Below the pieces are notes generated by a model, which saw only the letters and a list, made by a program, of their open reading frames with translations, was not told where the DNA came from and did not search any database. 64,000 nucleotides of DNA, taken from contig NZ_FOSN01000007.1 in NCBI RefSeq assembly GCF_900114285.1, positions 124,001 through 188,000 on the forward strand, read 5' to 3'. A program made the position numbers and the translations under genes. This document shows positions 16,569 to 26,381 of the stretch, one piece after another; position 1 is the stretch's first letter, and every line of letters begins with the position of its first letter. This DNA is from Methylocapsa palsarum (lineage in GTDB: Bacteria; Pseudomonadota; Alphaproteobacteria; Rhizobiales; Beijerinckiaceae).

Positions 16569-16702
16569 GAGAGCCAGAATTCTAGCTTAGCTGTAGTATA
16601 ATATTATTGGCGGCAGTATTATATGTTTTGTATTGAACTCTCTTCCACAGGCGTCGGGCGTTTCGGTCGAGACGAGCGCCCAAGGTGAGAGCGGCTCCTC
16701 CG

Positions 16703-17584
16703 TCATTTCTTCGCAGATTCCGGCGCCGCGACCGCCTTGGGTTTCTTCGTCCCGTTCGCCACCCGCTCCATATCGGCGTCAGACAGGCCCAGCGCACGCC
16801 TGGCTTCCTCGAGCAAAGCAGGGTCGATCGGGCGCGGCTCCAGCGGCACATCCTCGCCGAGGACGTCGGCAAGAACTTTAAGCGCCGCCACCCGGCCAAA
16901 CGGCTTGTTGTTCGCCGGAATAAGGCTCCAGGGCGCATGATCGGTCGAGGTCTCCTCCATCATGTCCTCGATCGCGGCCTCGTAATCCTTCCAGCGGGCG
17001 CGGTTGCGGAAATCCTCGTAGGAGAGTTTCCAGCGTTTCGAGGGATTGAGCAGACGGTCGCGAAAACGCCGCATCTGCTCGTCCGCGGTGATGTGAAGGA
17101 AAATTTTCACGAGGTGCACGCCGGAATCAACCAGCATGCGTTCGAATTCGCCGATCTCGCGATAGGCGCGCTTCCAGTCCTTCTTCGCGGCGAACCCCTC
17201 GACCCGCTCGACGAGGACCCGGCCGTACCACGACCGGTCGAAAACGACGATCTGCCCTTTTGCCGGCAGACGGAGCCAGAATCGCTCGAGATAAAGCTGG
17301 CCGCGCTCGATCTCGTTTGGCGCGGCGATCGGATGGACCTTGAAACTGCGCGGATCGAGCGCCCAACCGAGACGGCGAACGAGGCCGCCCTTGCCTGCTG
17401 TGTCCCAGCCTTCGAGCACGATGACCGCACGCCGGGGCGTTCCAAGATAGGCCTGCTGGGTCAGTTGAAGCACGCCCTGCAACGTCGCGAGCCGCCGCTC
17501 GTAATCGGCGAAATCGAGCTTTGGATGATCGCCGGACTCGGGAAGTTCGGGGCGGCCCTTGACGATGAAGTTCTTCGCTTTCAT
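16703..17584 (-). CDS. ppk2: Polyphosphate kinase 2
   Basis: 293 residues. PPK2 enzymes transfer phosphate between polyphosphate and nucleotides. Walker A is GWDTAGKGG (about residues 59-67), the lid/Walker B part is DRSWYGR (about 126-132), and KIFLHI, RWKLSYEDFRNR and SLIPANNK follow the family order. The tail is Ala/Lys-rich. The start MKAKNFIVKG at 17584 matches family N-termini; no strong ribosome binding site is seen. ADP versus GDP/AMP preference cannot be told by eye. Confidence 0.88.
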   Translation of the reverse strand: MKAKNFIVKGRPELPESGDHPKLDFADYERRLATLQGVLQLTQQAYLGTPRRAVIVLEGWDTAGKGGLVRRLGWALDPRSFKVHPIAAPNEIERGQLYLERFWLRLPAKGQIVVFDRSWYGRVLVERVEGFAAKKDWKRAYREIGEFERMLVDSGVHLVKIFLHITADEQMRRFRDRLLNPSKRWKLSYEDFRNRARWKDYEAAIEDMMEETSTDHAPWSLIPANNKPFGRVAALKVLADVLGEDVPLEPRPIDPALLEEARRALGLSDADMERVANGTKKPKAVAAPESAKK

Positions 17585-17634
17585 CGTCAATGAATATACC
17601 AGCCGGCGAAAATCTCCAGCCTGGCCGGGCGAAT

Positions 17635-17946
17635 TTACTCCCCGACCAGCCGGTTGGTGGGATTTGAGAGCCGGATGCTCAGCGATTGCGGCGCCGGCTC
17701 GATCAACTTGACGTCGAGGCGGGGTTTTTCTCCCTCGAACGCGATGACGAACAGCGGCGCGCCGATTTCTCGCCCCGTCGCCGGATCGCGCGCATGGACC
17801 AGCGAGGCGGCGGCGACCATGAAGCGCTCGGTTTCGCCATGACACGACACAGAGAGTTCGAAGAACCGGGCGTTGTGCTTCGAGGGCTGCAGGCGCCAAT
17901 CGGCGGCAATAGCGCAACGGTCGCAATAACAGGCCATCTTTCGCAT
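17635..17946 (-). CDS. Hypothetical protein with Cys pair
   Basis: 103 residues starting MRKMACYCDRCAIAAD. A CYCDRC cluster near the N-terminus and a later SCHGE could form a zinc or disulphide site; the rest is predicted beta-rich (ARFFELSVSC, PLFVIAFEGEKPRLDVKL). There is no signal peptide. I do not recognise it. GAAGGA is placed just before the ATG. It shares strand with ppk2, 50 bases downstream, and may be co-transcribed. Confidence 0.5.
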   Translation of the reverse strand: MRKMACYCDRCAIAADWRLQPSKHNARFFELSVSCHGETERFMVAAASLVHARDPATGREIGAPLFVIAFEGEKPRLDVKLIEPAPQSLSIRLSNPTNRLVGE

Positions 17947-18139
17947 CGTTTGATCCTTCCACGCCGAAAGCGAAACGTCGCCACGCCGAAATCAGCGGAA
18001 CGCCGCCGGGCAGACGCCGTTCCAGCGCCTTCGGCGCGCATTCGCGTCTGACACATGCGGCGAGTTGACATGCGGCGAGCCCTCGCGCCGGATCGCTACG
18101 CAGGCGAGCGGCGCGCTCTGGGCCGCGTCCAACGAGGCC

Positions 18140-18742
18140 TCACCCCTCCGCCGCCTCGATGGCTCTTACGCGGCGCAGGGCCGGGCGGGCGAGGCATCTG
18201 TCGACATAGGCCCGCAGGGCCGGGCGTTCGGGAACGAGCTTGAACACATCGATCCCGAAATAGAGATCGAGGCCGATCATGACGTCGGCCGCCGTGAACT
18301 GTTCACCGAGTAGCCAGGGGCCAGGCTCTACCGCCGCTTCGAGGACATCGAACACCCGGTCGAAATCGCCAAAGCTCGCCGTCTCGGGCCGCACCGAAAC
18401 ATTGGCCGATTTGGCGAGAAAGGCGGGTTCGACGCAGCCCGGCGAAAAGAACAGCCATTGCAGGTAGCGCCCGCGCGCGGGATCGCCGACCGGCGGCGCG
18501 AGGCCGGCGTCCGGGAAGGCTTCCGCGACATAGGCGCAGATCGCTCCGGACTCGGCGATATTCAGCGCCCCGTCCGCGAGCGCCGGAACCTTGGCCATCG
18601 GGTTGATCGCCCGGAAGTGCGGAGTCTTTTGCTCGCCGGCGAAGAGATCGAGGCGCACGCGCACGTAAGGCGCGCCGGATTCTTCCAGCACCCACAGAGC
18701 GCGCAGCGACCGCGTGCGCGGCGCCCAGTAAAGCGTAGTCAT
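18140..18742 (-). CDS. Glutathione S-transferase
   Basis: 200 residues with a thioredoxin-like N-terminal domain (TLYWAPRTRSLRALWVLEE, then FRAINPMAKVPALADG and ESGAICAYVAEAFP) and an all-helical C-terminal domain with FTAADVMIGLDLYFG, which is the conserved N-capping box region. The PMAKVPAL cis-proline loop and ESGAI bind glutathione. Substrate unknown; detoxification is likely. It follows dnaE's 3' end on the same strand. Confidence 0.85.
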   Translation of the reverse strand: MTTLYWAPRTRSLRALWVLEESGAPYVRVRLDLFAGEQKTPHFRAINPMAKVPALADGALNIAESGAICAYVAEAFPDAGLAPPVGDPARGRYLQWLFFSPGCVEPAFLAKSANVSVRPETASFGDFDRVFDVLEAAVEPGPWLLGEQFTAADVMIGLDLYFGIDVFKLVPERPALRAYVDRCLARPALRRVRAIEAAEG

Positions 18743-18766
18743 AGAGATCCCCCGGTTCGCTGAAAC

Positions 18767-21700
18767 TCAGACGTGTTCGACCGCCACGATTCCCGGAATG
18801 ACCTTGAGCGCGCCGGCGACCTGCGGCGTCACGAGATACTTTCCGGGAAGCTTTATTTCGACTTCGCCGCTCGCGGTCTCGAGAACCAGCGCGACCTCGC
18901 CGTCGCCGCGCGCGCTCAAGTTTTTTGCGAGCGCCGCCAGGGGATATTCGTCGCGCAGGACGATCCGCAGCCCTTTTTGCACGCGTCCCGCCGCCTTGTC
19001 CAAAGGCTCGGCGGACACGATCCGCGCGCGCACGTCCTCACCCTCGACGTTGGCCTGCAGCCCGAGCAGAAGACAAGCGCCTTTCTCGAGAAGATCCCGG
19101 TATTCGTTGAGGCCTTCCTGAAACAGGATCGCTTCATATTGTCCGGATTGATCGGAGAGTTGCACGACCCCCATTTTCGATCCCGACTTGGTCCGCCGCT
19201 CGGCGCGGTCGAGAACTGTCGCGGCGACGCGCCCCGCGGAGGCGCCGGCTTTGACAGCGCGGGAAAAGTCAGCCCAGCGCTGCACGCGCAAGCGCGCCAG
19301 GACGGCGCCGTAAGCGTCAAGCGGATGGCCGGAGAGGAAGAAGCCGACGGCGTCGAACTCCCGCCGCAGCCGCTCGGTCAGCGGCCATGGCTCGGTCTTG
19401 GGGAGTGGCAGGCGATCCGTCGAATCTCCGCCAAACAGCGCCGCCTGCCCGGCGCGGCGCTCCTCGTCGCGCCGGCTGGCGGCGGCGAGGATTGATTCCA
19501 CCGCGCCGAAAATACGGGCGCGGCTTTGCTCCAGTTCGTCGAACGCGCCCGCGCAGGCGAGGCTTTCGAGCATCTTCTTGCCGATCTCGCGCGGGTTCAA
19601 TCTTGCGGCGAAATCGGCAAGATCCCTGAACGGCGCCTTGTCCCTCGCGGCGCAGAGCGCCAGGGCCTGCCCCTGTCCGACCCCCTTGATGGCGGAGAGC
19701 GCGTAACGGATCGCGGGTCCGGAATCATTTCCGGCTGGCTCGAAATCGGCGCTCGAACTTTGCGCCGAGGGCGGCAGAACCGCGATGTTCATCCGCCGCG
19801 CCTCGTTGCAGAATTCGGCGAGCTTGTCGGTGTTGGATTTGTCGAGCGTCATCGACGCGGCGAGGAACTCGACCGGATAATTCGCCTTGAACCAGGCGGT
19901 CTGGTAGGCGATGAGGGCGTAGGCGGCGGCGTGGCTCTTGTTGAACCCGTAGTCGGCGAACTTGGCGAGCAGATCGAAGATCTCGTCGGCCTTGGCCCTC
20001 GTCAGGCCATTGTCCACCGCGCCGGTGACGAACCGGTTGCGCTGCGCGTCCATCTCGGCCTTGATCTTCTTGCCCATCGCGCGGCGCAGGAGGTCCGCCT
20101 CGCCCAGCGAATAGCCGGAGAGGATCTGCGCGATCTGCATCACCTGTTCCTGGTAGATGATGACGCCGAAGGTTTCCTTCAGGACGGACTCGATTTTGGG
20201 ATGGATGTAGTTCGGCTCCTCCTCGCCGAGCTTGACCGCGCAATAGGTCGGGATATTCGCCATCGGCCCGGGCCGATAGAGCGCGACGAGGGCGATGATG
20301 TCCTCGATCCGGTCGGCCCGCATCTCGACGAGCGCCTTGCGCATGCCAGCGCTTTCGAGCTGGAACACGCCGACCGTCTCGCCGCGTTTCAGCATGTCGT
20401 AGGTTTTCTGGTCGTCGAGCGGCAGCTTGTCGAGTTCGACCGCGACGCCGCGACGGGCGAGCAGCCTCACGCAGACGGCGAGCGTCGTCAGCGTCTTGAG
20501 GCCGAGAAAATCGAATTTGACGAGACCCGCGGGCTCCACCCATTTCATGTTGAACTGGGTCGCCGGCATGTCGGACTTCGGGTCGCGGTAGAGCGGCACG
20601 AGTTCCTCGAGCGGCCGGTCGCTGATGACGATCCCCGCCGCATGGGTGGAGGCGTTGGAGTAGAGCCCCTCGAGCGTTTGCGCGATTTGCAGCATTTTCG
20701 CCACCCGCGGCTCGTTTTCCGCCGCCTCCTTCAATCGCGGCTCGGCCTCGACGGCCTGTTTGAGATTGACCGGCGCGGCCGGATTCTGCGGCACCATCTT
20801 CGCCAGCCGGTCAACCTGGCCGAGCGGCATTTCCAGAACGCGTCCGACGTTGCGCATCACCCCGCGCGCCAGAAACGAGCCGAAGGTGATGATCTGCGCC
20901 ACCTTGTCGGCGCCGTAGCGCGCCCGCACATAGGCGATCACCTCGTCGCGGCGGTCCTGACAGAAGTCGATGTCGAAATCAGGCATCGACACGCGATCGG
21001 GATTGAGGAAGCGCTCGAACAGCAGGCCGAAGCGGATCGGGTCGAGATCGGTGATCGTCAGCGCATAGGCGACGAGCGATCCCGCTCCCGAGCCGCGCCC
21101 GGGGCCGACCGGGATGTCTTTCGACTTGGCGAATTTGATGAAATCGGCGACGATTAGGAAATAGCCCGGAAAATTCATCTTGACGATGACGGCGAGCTCG
21201 AAGTCGAGGCGCTCCTCGTAATCGCTCGCGGAAAATCCCGGGGCCGCCCCATGCGCCGCGAGCCGCGCCGCAAGCCCCGCCTTCGCCTCGGCGCGCAACT
21301 GGCCGGCCTCGTCGGCGGCCTCGCCGACGCCAAAACGCGGCAGCAGCGGCTTGCGGGTCAGCGGCCGGTAGGCGCAGCGCTGCGCGATCTCGACGGTGTT
21401 GCGCGTCGCCTCCGGCAGATCGCTGAACAAGGCGAGCATTTCCGCGCGGGTCTTGAACCGGTGCTCGGGCGAAAGCTGACGCCTTGCGCCATCCCCGACG
21501 ACGGTTCCTTCGGCGATGCAGATCAGCGCGTCATGCGCTTCGTAATCGGAGGCGGCGGCGAAATAGACCTCGTTGGCGGCGGCGAGCGGAAGCGAGCGCC
21601 GGTAGGCGAGATCGAGCAGGCGCGGCTCGATCGCGCGTTCGCTTGCTAGCCCGTGGCGCTGCAGTTCGATGTAGAGCCGGCCGGGGAACAGATTCTGCAA

Positions 21701-22246
21701 CGCTTGCGAGCGCGACAGCGCGATCTCCGGATGATCGAGGGCGAAGGCGCGGTCGAGGGGGCCGTCCGGACCGCCCGACAGCGCGATCAGCCCTTCCGTG
21801 CGTCCCTCGATCAGAGTGACGCCGGCATGCGGCGTATCGCCCGGCGCGGGGTTCAGCCAGACGCGCGAGGCGATATGCATCAGGTTCAGATAGCCCTCGC
21901 GGCTTTGCGCCAGAAGCACGATCGCGGCGCGGCCCGCGCCATTCTCGGCCCCGCGCGCGCCAAGCGAGGCGCCGTCGCCGAATTCGAGCGTCGCCTGCAA
22001 TCCGATGATCGGCTGCACGCCCTCTTTCGCGAGCTTTTCGGAGAATTCCAGCGCGCCGAACAGATTATTGGTGTCGGTGATGGCGAGCGCCGGCATCTTG
22101 TCGGCGATCGTGAATTTGGCGAGGGCGCCGATCGGCATCGCGCCTTCGCGCAGCGAAAACGAGCTGTGGACGTGCAAATGCACGAACCCCGCTCCCGCCG
22201 GGGTGCGGCCGGCGCCAGCGGCGGACGAGGGATTTTGAGCAGGCAT
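18767..22246 (-). CDS. dnaE: DNA polymerase III alpha subunit
   Basis: 1159 residues, the normal length for DnaE1. The N-terminal PHP domain begins FVHLHVHSSFSLREGA. The polymerase core has GRGSGAGSLVAYAL, PDFDIDFCQDRRDEV with catalytic aspartates, and the third-aspartate region around LVKFDFLGLKTL. Later come YQEQVMQIAQ, FNKSHAAAYALIAYQTAWFKANYP, a helix-hairpin-helix segment and an OB-fold region (VAATVLDRAERRTKSG, VVQLSDQSGQYE). It is the replicative polymerase. The N-terminal Ala/Gly-rich 15 residues are variable. Confidence 0.95.
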   Translation of the reverse strand: MPAQNPSSAAGAGRTPAGAGFVHLHVHSSFSLREGAMPIGALAKFTIADKMPALAITDTNNLFGALEFSEKLAKEGVQPIIGLQATLEFGDGASLGARGAENGAGRAAIVLLAQSREGYLNLMHIASRVWLNPAPGDTPHAGVTLIEGRTEGLIALSGGPDGPLDRAFALDHPEIALSRSQALQNLFPGRLYIELQRHGLASERAIEPRLLDLAYRRSLPLAAANEVYFAAASDYEAHDALICIAEGTVVGDGARRQLSPEHRFKTRAEMLALFSDLPEATRNTVEIAQRCAYRPLTRKPLLPRFGVGEAADEAGQLRAEAKAGLAARLAAHGAAPGFSASDYEERLDFELAVIVKMNFPGYFLIVADFIKFAKSKDIPVGPGRGSGAGSLVAYALTITDLDPIRFGLLFERFLNPDRVSMPDFDIDFCQDRRDEVIAYVRARYGADKVAQIITFGSFLARGVMRNVGRVLEMPLGQVDRLAKMVPQNPAAPVNLKQAVEAEPRLKEAAENEPRVAKMLQIAQTLEGLYSNASTHAAGIVISDRPLEELVPLYRDPKSDMPATQFNMKWVEPAGLVKFDFLGLKTLTTLAVCVRLLARRGVAVELDKLPLDDQKTYDMLKRGETVGVFQLESAGMRKALVEMRADRIEDIIALVALYRPGPMANIPTYCAVKLGEEEPNYIHPKIESVLKETFGVIIYQEQVMQIAQILSGYSLGEADLLRRAMGKKIKAEMDAQRNRFVTGAVDNGLTRAKADEIFDLLAKFADYGFNKSHAAAYALIAYQTAWFKANYPVEFLAASMTLDKSNTDKLAEFCNEARRMNIAVLPPSAQSSSADFEPAGNDSGPAIRYALSAIKGVGQGQALALCAARDKAPFRDLADFAARLNPREIGKKMLESLACAGAFDELEQSRARIFGAVESILAAASRRDEERRAGQAALFGGDSTDRLPLPKTEPWPLTERLRREFDAVGFFLSGHPLDAYGAVLARLRVQRWADFSRAVKAGASAGRVAATVLDRAERRTKSGSKMGVVQLSDQSGQYEAILFQEGLNEYRDLLEKGACLLLGLQANVEGEDVRARIVSAEPLDKAAGRVQKGLRIVLRDEYPLAALAKNLSARGDGEVALVLETASGEVEIKLPGKYLVTPQVAGALKVIPGIVAVEHV

Positions 22247-22642
22247 CGACGAAGGATAGCCGGGATCTGTCGGGGAAACCAGTTCGGGAAGCCCGGCGCG
22301 GTTTCAGAAGTCGCGCCGTTCGACCGGCCTTGGCCGATACGGGACCGTCCGGTTTTGGCGTGAAGAGGGATCGCCGACATTGGGTTAGAAGCCGACATTC
22401 ATGTCGGAAGCCGGAGCAAATGTCGGAAGCCGAATCGGCGCAACGGCGACGGTCTCGTCGGCATGCCCTTGGCGGCTTGAGCATACCCCCGGCGGGAGAT
22501 GATTCCGGGGGCTTGAGCATGTTTCTTGCGAGTGTGACGCCGGTGGTCGATTCACGAATGCAGCATACACTGAACCGCGACATTTACTCGTGCTGAGAGG
22601 AGAAGCACCAGTCGTGCCTTTGGTTCGGAAACGGAGGACGAC
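22247..22642. other. Divergent intergenic region dnaE / phosphatase-like gene
   Basis: 396 bases without a gene. It holds a direct repeat ATGTCGGAAGCCG (near 22400 and 22422) and a hairpin CCCCCGG-CCGGGGG (22486-22511) flanked on both sides by GGCTTGAGCAT. The second half carries GAGAGGAGAAG about 40 bases before the downstream ATG. I see no promoter of which I am sure. Confidence 0.5.
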
Positions 22643-23110
22643 ATGGTCAAACAGGTTGGCGACAGGATCTTTATCGCCGTCGCCCCGAAGCGGGGCAATC
22701 GCGACATTGAGGAAGTGGCCAAGGGCGGGATGAATTTGATCATCAACAACCGGCCCGACGGCGAATCCGATGACCAGATGTCCTCGGCGGAAATCGAAGC
22801 GGCGGCCCGATCCGTGGGCATGGATTATGTCCATATTCCAGTGGTTCCGACCCAAATCTCCGATGAACAGATCGCCGCGATGGCCGAGGCGATCAAACAG
22901 GCCGGCGATGGCAATATCCTCGCCACCTGCCGGACAGGCATGCGTTCAATGATCATCTTCGCGCTGGCGCAGGCCAAGATCGGCGTGGACCATGAGGAGC
23001 TGCTCAAGCTCGCGAAGACGATGGGCTTCGACTTGATCGATCATCGCGAAAGGATGGTCCAGCTGAACAAGGCCCATGTCGCGGCGCAAAAAGCCAAAGC
23101 CGCGGGCTGA
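22643..23110 (+). CDS. DUF442/TIGR01244 phosphatase-like (BLH-type) protein
   Basis: 155 residues of the beta-lactamase-hydrolase-like phosphatase fold. QVGDRIFIAVAPKRGN at the start, LIINNRPDGE, YVHIPVVPTQISDEQI and the P-loop ATCRTGMRS, a C-x4-R active site of the kind found in cysteine phosphatases and rhodaneses. In relatives this domain is fused to a persulfide dioxygenase or sits near sulphur genes; none is seen here. The role may be in sulphur handling or dephosphorylation. Confidence 0.8.
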   Translation: MVKQVGDRIFIAVAPKRGNRDIEEVAKGGMNLIINNRPDGESDDQMSSAEIEAAARSVGMDYVHIPVVPTQISDEQIAAMAEAIKQAGDGNILATCRTGMRSMIIFALAQAKIGVDHEELLKLAKTMGFDLIDHRERMVQLNKAHVAAQKAKAAG

Positions 23111-23117
23111 CGCCCTC

Positions 23118-23152
23118 CGGCCCGGTCAGGATTTGCGGCCCGGTCAGGATTT
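23118..23152. repeat. 17-bp direct repeat in an intergenic region
   Basis: CGGCCCGGTCAGGATTT occurs at 23118-23134 and 23136-23152. It lies in the 336-base gap (23111-23446) between the phosphatase-like gene and the ABC1 kinase gene, in which I see nothing else. Confidence 0.8.
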
Positions 23153-23446
23153 GAACGTGCGCCCCGAGCGCAATGGGCGCGAACCGGCCCGCTGGGGCGA
23201 CGCCGGATTCCTCTTCGCTGAAAGCCGCCCTTTCGCGCGATCCATCCGGCGCCCCTGATCGTCATAAAGGCGCTCCCCCGCCCCGCGACGTCGGGCGCAC
23301 TGGCGGCGGGGTCTCGTTCGGCCCATATAGGCTGGGTCTCCAGTCCTCTATGCTTGCGCCTTGGCGTCTGAAGCGCGCCCGTGAGAAAGTCTTGGCCTTG
23401 AACCATTTAAGCGAGCCTTGGATGAGCGAGACTTGGGCGCGACCGC

Positions 23447-24820
23447 ATGAAGGATAACGAGGCCAACCGGTTTTCAGCGCGGGCGGTGCGTTACGCGCGC
23501 GTCGGCGCGAATGTCGGGGGCGTCGCCGCGCGGATCGCCGGGGCCCGCCTGCTTGGCGCGCAGGGGGCGAACGCCTCGAACGCGGCGGCCCTGACGCAGG
23601 CGCTGGGGACGCTGAAAGGCCCGATGATGAAGGTCGCGCAGATGATGGCGACCATTCCCGACCTGCTGCCGCCGGAATATGCGGAGGAGCTCCAGAATTT
23701 GCAGAGCGCTGCGCCGCCGATGGGCGCGGCGTTCGTCAAGCGCAGGATGCAGGCCGAGCTGGGCCCCGCGTGGCGCGGCCGGTTTTCGACGTTCGAGTCT
23801 CATCCCTCGGCGGCGGCCTCGCTCGGCCAGGTGCATCGCGCGGTCGGCGTGGACGGCGAGGCCCTCGCCTGCAAACTTCAATACCCCGACATGAAATCGG
23901 CCGTCGAGGTCGATCTGAGGCAGCTCGACGTCCTGTTCGCCGTCCATCGCCGGATGGATCCGGTGATCGACACGCGCGAGATCGCGAAGGAGATCGCAGA
24001 AAGGGTCCGGGAAGAACTGGACTATGGCCGCGAAGCCAAACACGCGGCGCTTTACCACGGCATCCTGTCCGGGCTCGGCGATATCCGGGTGCCGCGCGTG
24101 CGGCCGGATCTCTCGACCGACCGTCTGCTGACGATGGACTGGCTCGAGGGGGAGAAACTCCTCGATTTCAAGGAGTCGAGCGAAGCCTCGCGCAACCGCA
24201 TCGCCAGCGCGATGTTCAAGGCGTGGTGGACGCCGTTCAGCCAGTTCGGCGTCATCCATGGCGATCCGCACCTTGGGAATTACACCGTCTTCCGCGATCA
24301 AGGCGGCGCTGGCGCCGAGGCGGCGGGGATCAATCTCCTCGATTACGGCTGCATCCGGATCTTCAAGCCGAACTTCGTCGGCGGCGTGACGGATCTATAC
24401 GAAGGGCTGCTGCATGGCGATTTCGCGCGCACGTTTCACGCCTACGAAAGCTGGGGGTTTCACGGGCTGACCAAGGAGCTCGCCGAAATCCTGAACATCT
24501 GGGCGAGGTTCATTTACGGGCCTCTGCTCGACGACCGGGTGCGCACGATCGCCGATGGAATCGCCCCCGGCCAGTACGGCCGCAAGGAGGCGTTCCGCGT
24601 GCATCAGGCGCTGAAGCGCAGCGGCCCGGTCAGGGTGCCGCGCGAATTCGTTTTCATGGATCGCGCCGCGATCGGCCTTGGCGGCGCCTTCCTCCATCTC
24701 GACGCCCGGCTGAACTTTTACAGGCTGTTCAACGAGACGATCGGGACATATTCTGAAGAGGCTTTGCGCGAACGCCAGGGCAAGGCCCTCGCGGCGGCCG
24801 GTCTCGATCCGGCCCGGTAA
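23447..24820 (+). CDS. ABC1/AarF (UbiB)-family atypical kinase
   Basis: 457 residues. The family signature is the KxGQ-type helix, here LKGPMMKVAQMM (about residues 58-69), with the Ala-rich loop SAAASLGQVHRA, a catalytic-loop-like VIHGDPHLGNY and metal-binding LLDYGCIRIF. These proteins support ubiquinone synthesis or lipid homeostasis. No ubiE or ubi genes are adjacent, so this is more likely one of the additional ABC1 paralogues than the ubiquinone-operon UbiB. Confidence 0.87.
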   Translation: MKDNEANRFSARAVRYARVGANVGGVAARIAGARLLGAQGANASNAAALTQALGTLKGPMMKVAQMMATIPDLLPPEYAEELQNLQSAAPPMGAAFVKRRMQAELGPAWRGRFSTFESHPSAAASLGQVHRAVGVDGEALACKLQYPDMKSAVEVDLRQLDVLFAVHRRMDPVIDTREIAKEIAERVREELDYGREAKHAALYHGILSGLGDIRVPRVRPDLSTDRLLTMDWLEGEKLLDFKESSEASRNRIASAMFKAWWTPFSQFGVIHGDPHLGNYTVFRDQGGAGAEAAGINLLDYGCIRIFKPNFVGGVTDLYEGLLHGDFARTFHAYESWGFHGLTKELAEILNIWARFIYGPLLDDRVRTIADGIAPGQYGRKEAFRVHQALKRSGPVRVPREFVFMDRAAIGLGGAFLHLDARLNFYRLFNETIGTYSEEALRERQGKALAAAGLDPAR

Positions 24821-24960
24821 ATTTCCGTTCGGCAAGGCTTTCGCCTCGTCCGCGGCGAATCTGCACAAGAAATCGGCAGTTTTGTTTCGCTTCCCTCTTG
24901 CATGGAGCGAAAATCATTGCGAAAGCTACGTTCGGTTTAAACCGCAAAAAGACAGGCGCA

Positions 24961-25110
24961 ATGGCCGAGAACGACGCCCATCCCGCAGCTCACGCGGACA
25001 TCATCGACGACGAACACGCGCGGACCTATGCGATGTTCATCAAGCTCATGAAATATAGCGCGGCCACATCAGTGGCCATTCTGATTCTGCTCGCTTTCCT
25101 TTGGGGCTGA
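24961..25110 (+). CDS. aa3-type cytochrome c oxidase subunit IV
   Basis: 49 residues: MAENDAHPAAHADIIDDEHA, then a single C-terminal membrane span (YSAATSVAILILLAFLWG). This is the small bacterial COX IV family protein of alphaproteobacterial aa3 oxidases. The ATG at 24961 is used; the frame extends upstream without family sequence. It precedes the transhydrogenase genes, a common arrangement in Rhizobiales. The main oxidase subunits are not in the window. Confidence 0.82.
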   Translation: MAENDAHPAAHADIIDDEHARTYAMFIKLMKYSAATSVAILILLAFLWG

Positions 25111-25215
25111 ATTCGGTTTGAGCGGACGGCCTTCACCGCCCGCTCTCCAATCGTGCCCGTAACAAGGCGCGCCTCCAATCAAGATGTCATCAGACACGAC
25201 CGAAGGGAGATTTTC

Positions 25216-26355
25216 ATGCGCATCGCCATTCCCGCCGAGACCGATCCCGCGGAAAGCCGCGTCGCGGCCACTCCCGAAACCGTAAAAAAGTTCATCGGCC
25301 TTGGCGCGGAAGTCGCCGTCGAGACCGGCGCTGGCGAACGCTCCGGCGTCGCCGACGCGGCCTATGAGAAGGCCGGAGCCGTCATTGCGCCGGACGCCGC
25401 TTCGGCGGTGAGCGGAGCGGACATCGTTTTGCGCGTGCAGCGTCCGACGTCCAGCGAAATCAGGGGCGCGAAACCCGGCGCCGCCGTGATCGCCATCATG
25501 GACCCCTATGAATATGTCAGCGAATTGCAGGCGCTCGCGTCGGAAGGCGTTTGCGCCTTCGCCATGGAACTGATGCCGCGCATCACCCGGGCGCAAGTGA
25601 TGGACGTGCTGTCGAGCCAGGCGAACATCGCGGGCTATCGCGCGATCATCGAGGCCGCGGCCGCCTATGAACGGGTCATCCCGATGATGACCACAGCCGC
25701 CGGCTCGGTTCCCCCGGCGAAGATCTTCATCATGGGCGTCGGCGTCGCGGGTCTGCAGGCGATCGCCACCGCCCGCAGGACCGGCGGGGTCGTGACCGCG
25801 ACCGACGTCCGGCCAGCCACCAAGGAGCAGGTTCTGTCGCTCGGCGCGAAATTCATCGCGGTCGAGGACGAGGAATTCAAGCAGGCTGAAACGGCGGCCG
25901 GCTACGCCAAGGAAATGTCGTCCGAATACCAGGAAAAGCAGCGGGCCCTGACCGCCTCGCATATTTCCAAACAGGACATCGTCGTGACGACGGCGCTGAT
26001 TCCCGGCCGTCCGGCGCCGGTGCTGATCACGGCGGACATGGTGGCCTCGATGCGCCCCGGCTCGATCATCGTCGATCTCGCCGCCGAACGCGGCGGCAAT
26101 TGCGAACTGACCCAGCCAGGCGAGACCGTCACCAGTGAGAACGGCGTCAAGATCATCGGCAGCGTCAACGGCGCCGGCCGGGCTCCGGCGACCGCCTCGG
26201 AGCTCTACGCGAAGAATCTTTTCGCCTTTGCCGAAACGCTGATCGACAAGGAAACGCATACGCTCGCCATCAAATGGGACGATGAACTCGTCAAAGCCAC
26301 TTTGCTGACCAAGGATGGCGCTCTGCCGCATCCGCGTTTCCAGGCGGCGAGCTAA
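25216..26355 (+). CDS. pntAA: NAD(P) transhydrogenase subunit alpha part 1
   Basis: 379 residues. The soluble NAD(H)-binding domain I of the proton-pumping transhydrogenase. It starts MRIAIPAETDPAESRVA and has SSQANIAGYRA, PPAKIFIMGVGVAGLQAIATA (the nucleotide-binding loop) and the mobile-loop region DIVVTTALIPGRPAP. The start is fixed by AAGGGAG a few bases before ATG. It is first in the pntAA-pntAB-pntB operon, the split-alpha organisation of alphaproteobacteria such as Rhodospirillum. Confidence 0.93.
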   Translation: MRIAIPAETDPAESRVAATPETVKKFIGLGAEVAVETGAGERSGVADAAYEKAGAVIAPDAASAVSGADIVLRVQRPTSSEIRGAKPGAAVIAIMDPYEYVSELQALASEGVCAFAMELMPRITRAQVMDVLSSQANIAGYRAIIEAAAAYERVIPMMTTAAGSVPPAKIFIMGVGVAGLQAIATARRTGGVVTATDVRPATKEQVLSLGAKFIAVEDEEFKQAETAAGYAKEMSSEYQEKQRALTASHISKQDIVVTTALIPGRPAPVLITADMVASMRPGSIIVDLAAERGGNCELTQPGETVTSENGVKIIGSVNGAGRAPATASELYAKNLFAFAETLIDKETHTLAIKWDDELVKATLLTKDGALPHPRFQAAS

Positions 26356-26381
26356 CCGAAATCTGAAGAGGAGGGATCCCG

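Noticed and set aside
19526-21157. A 543-codon open frame on the plus strand
   Set aside because: Antisense to dnaE, which is unambiguous.
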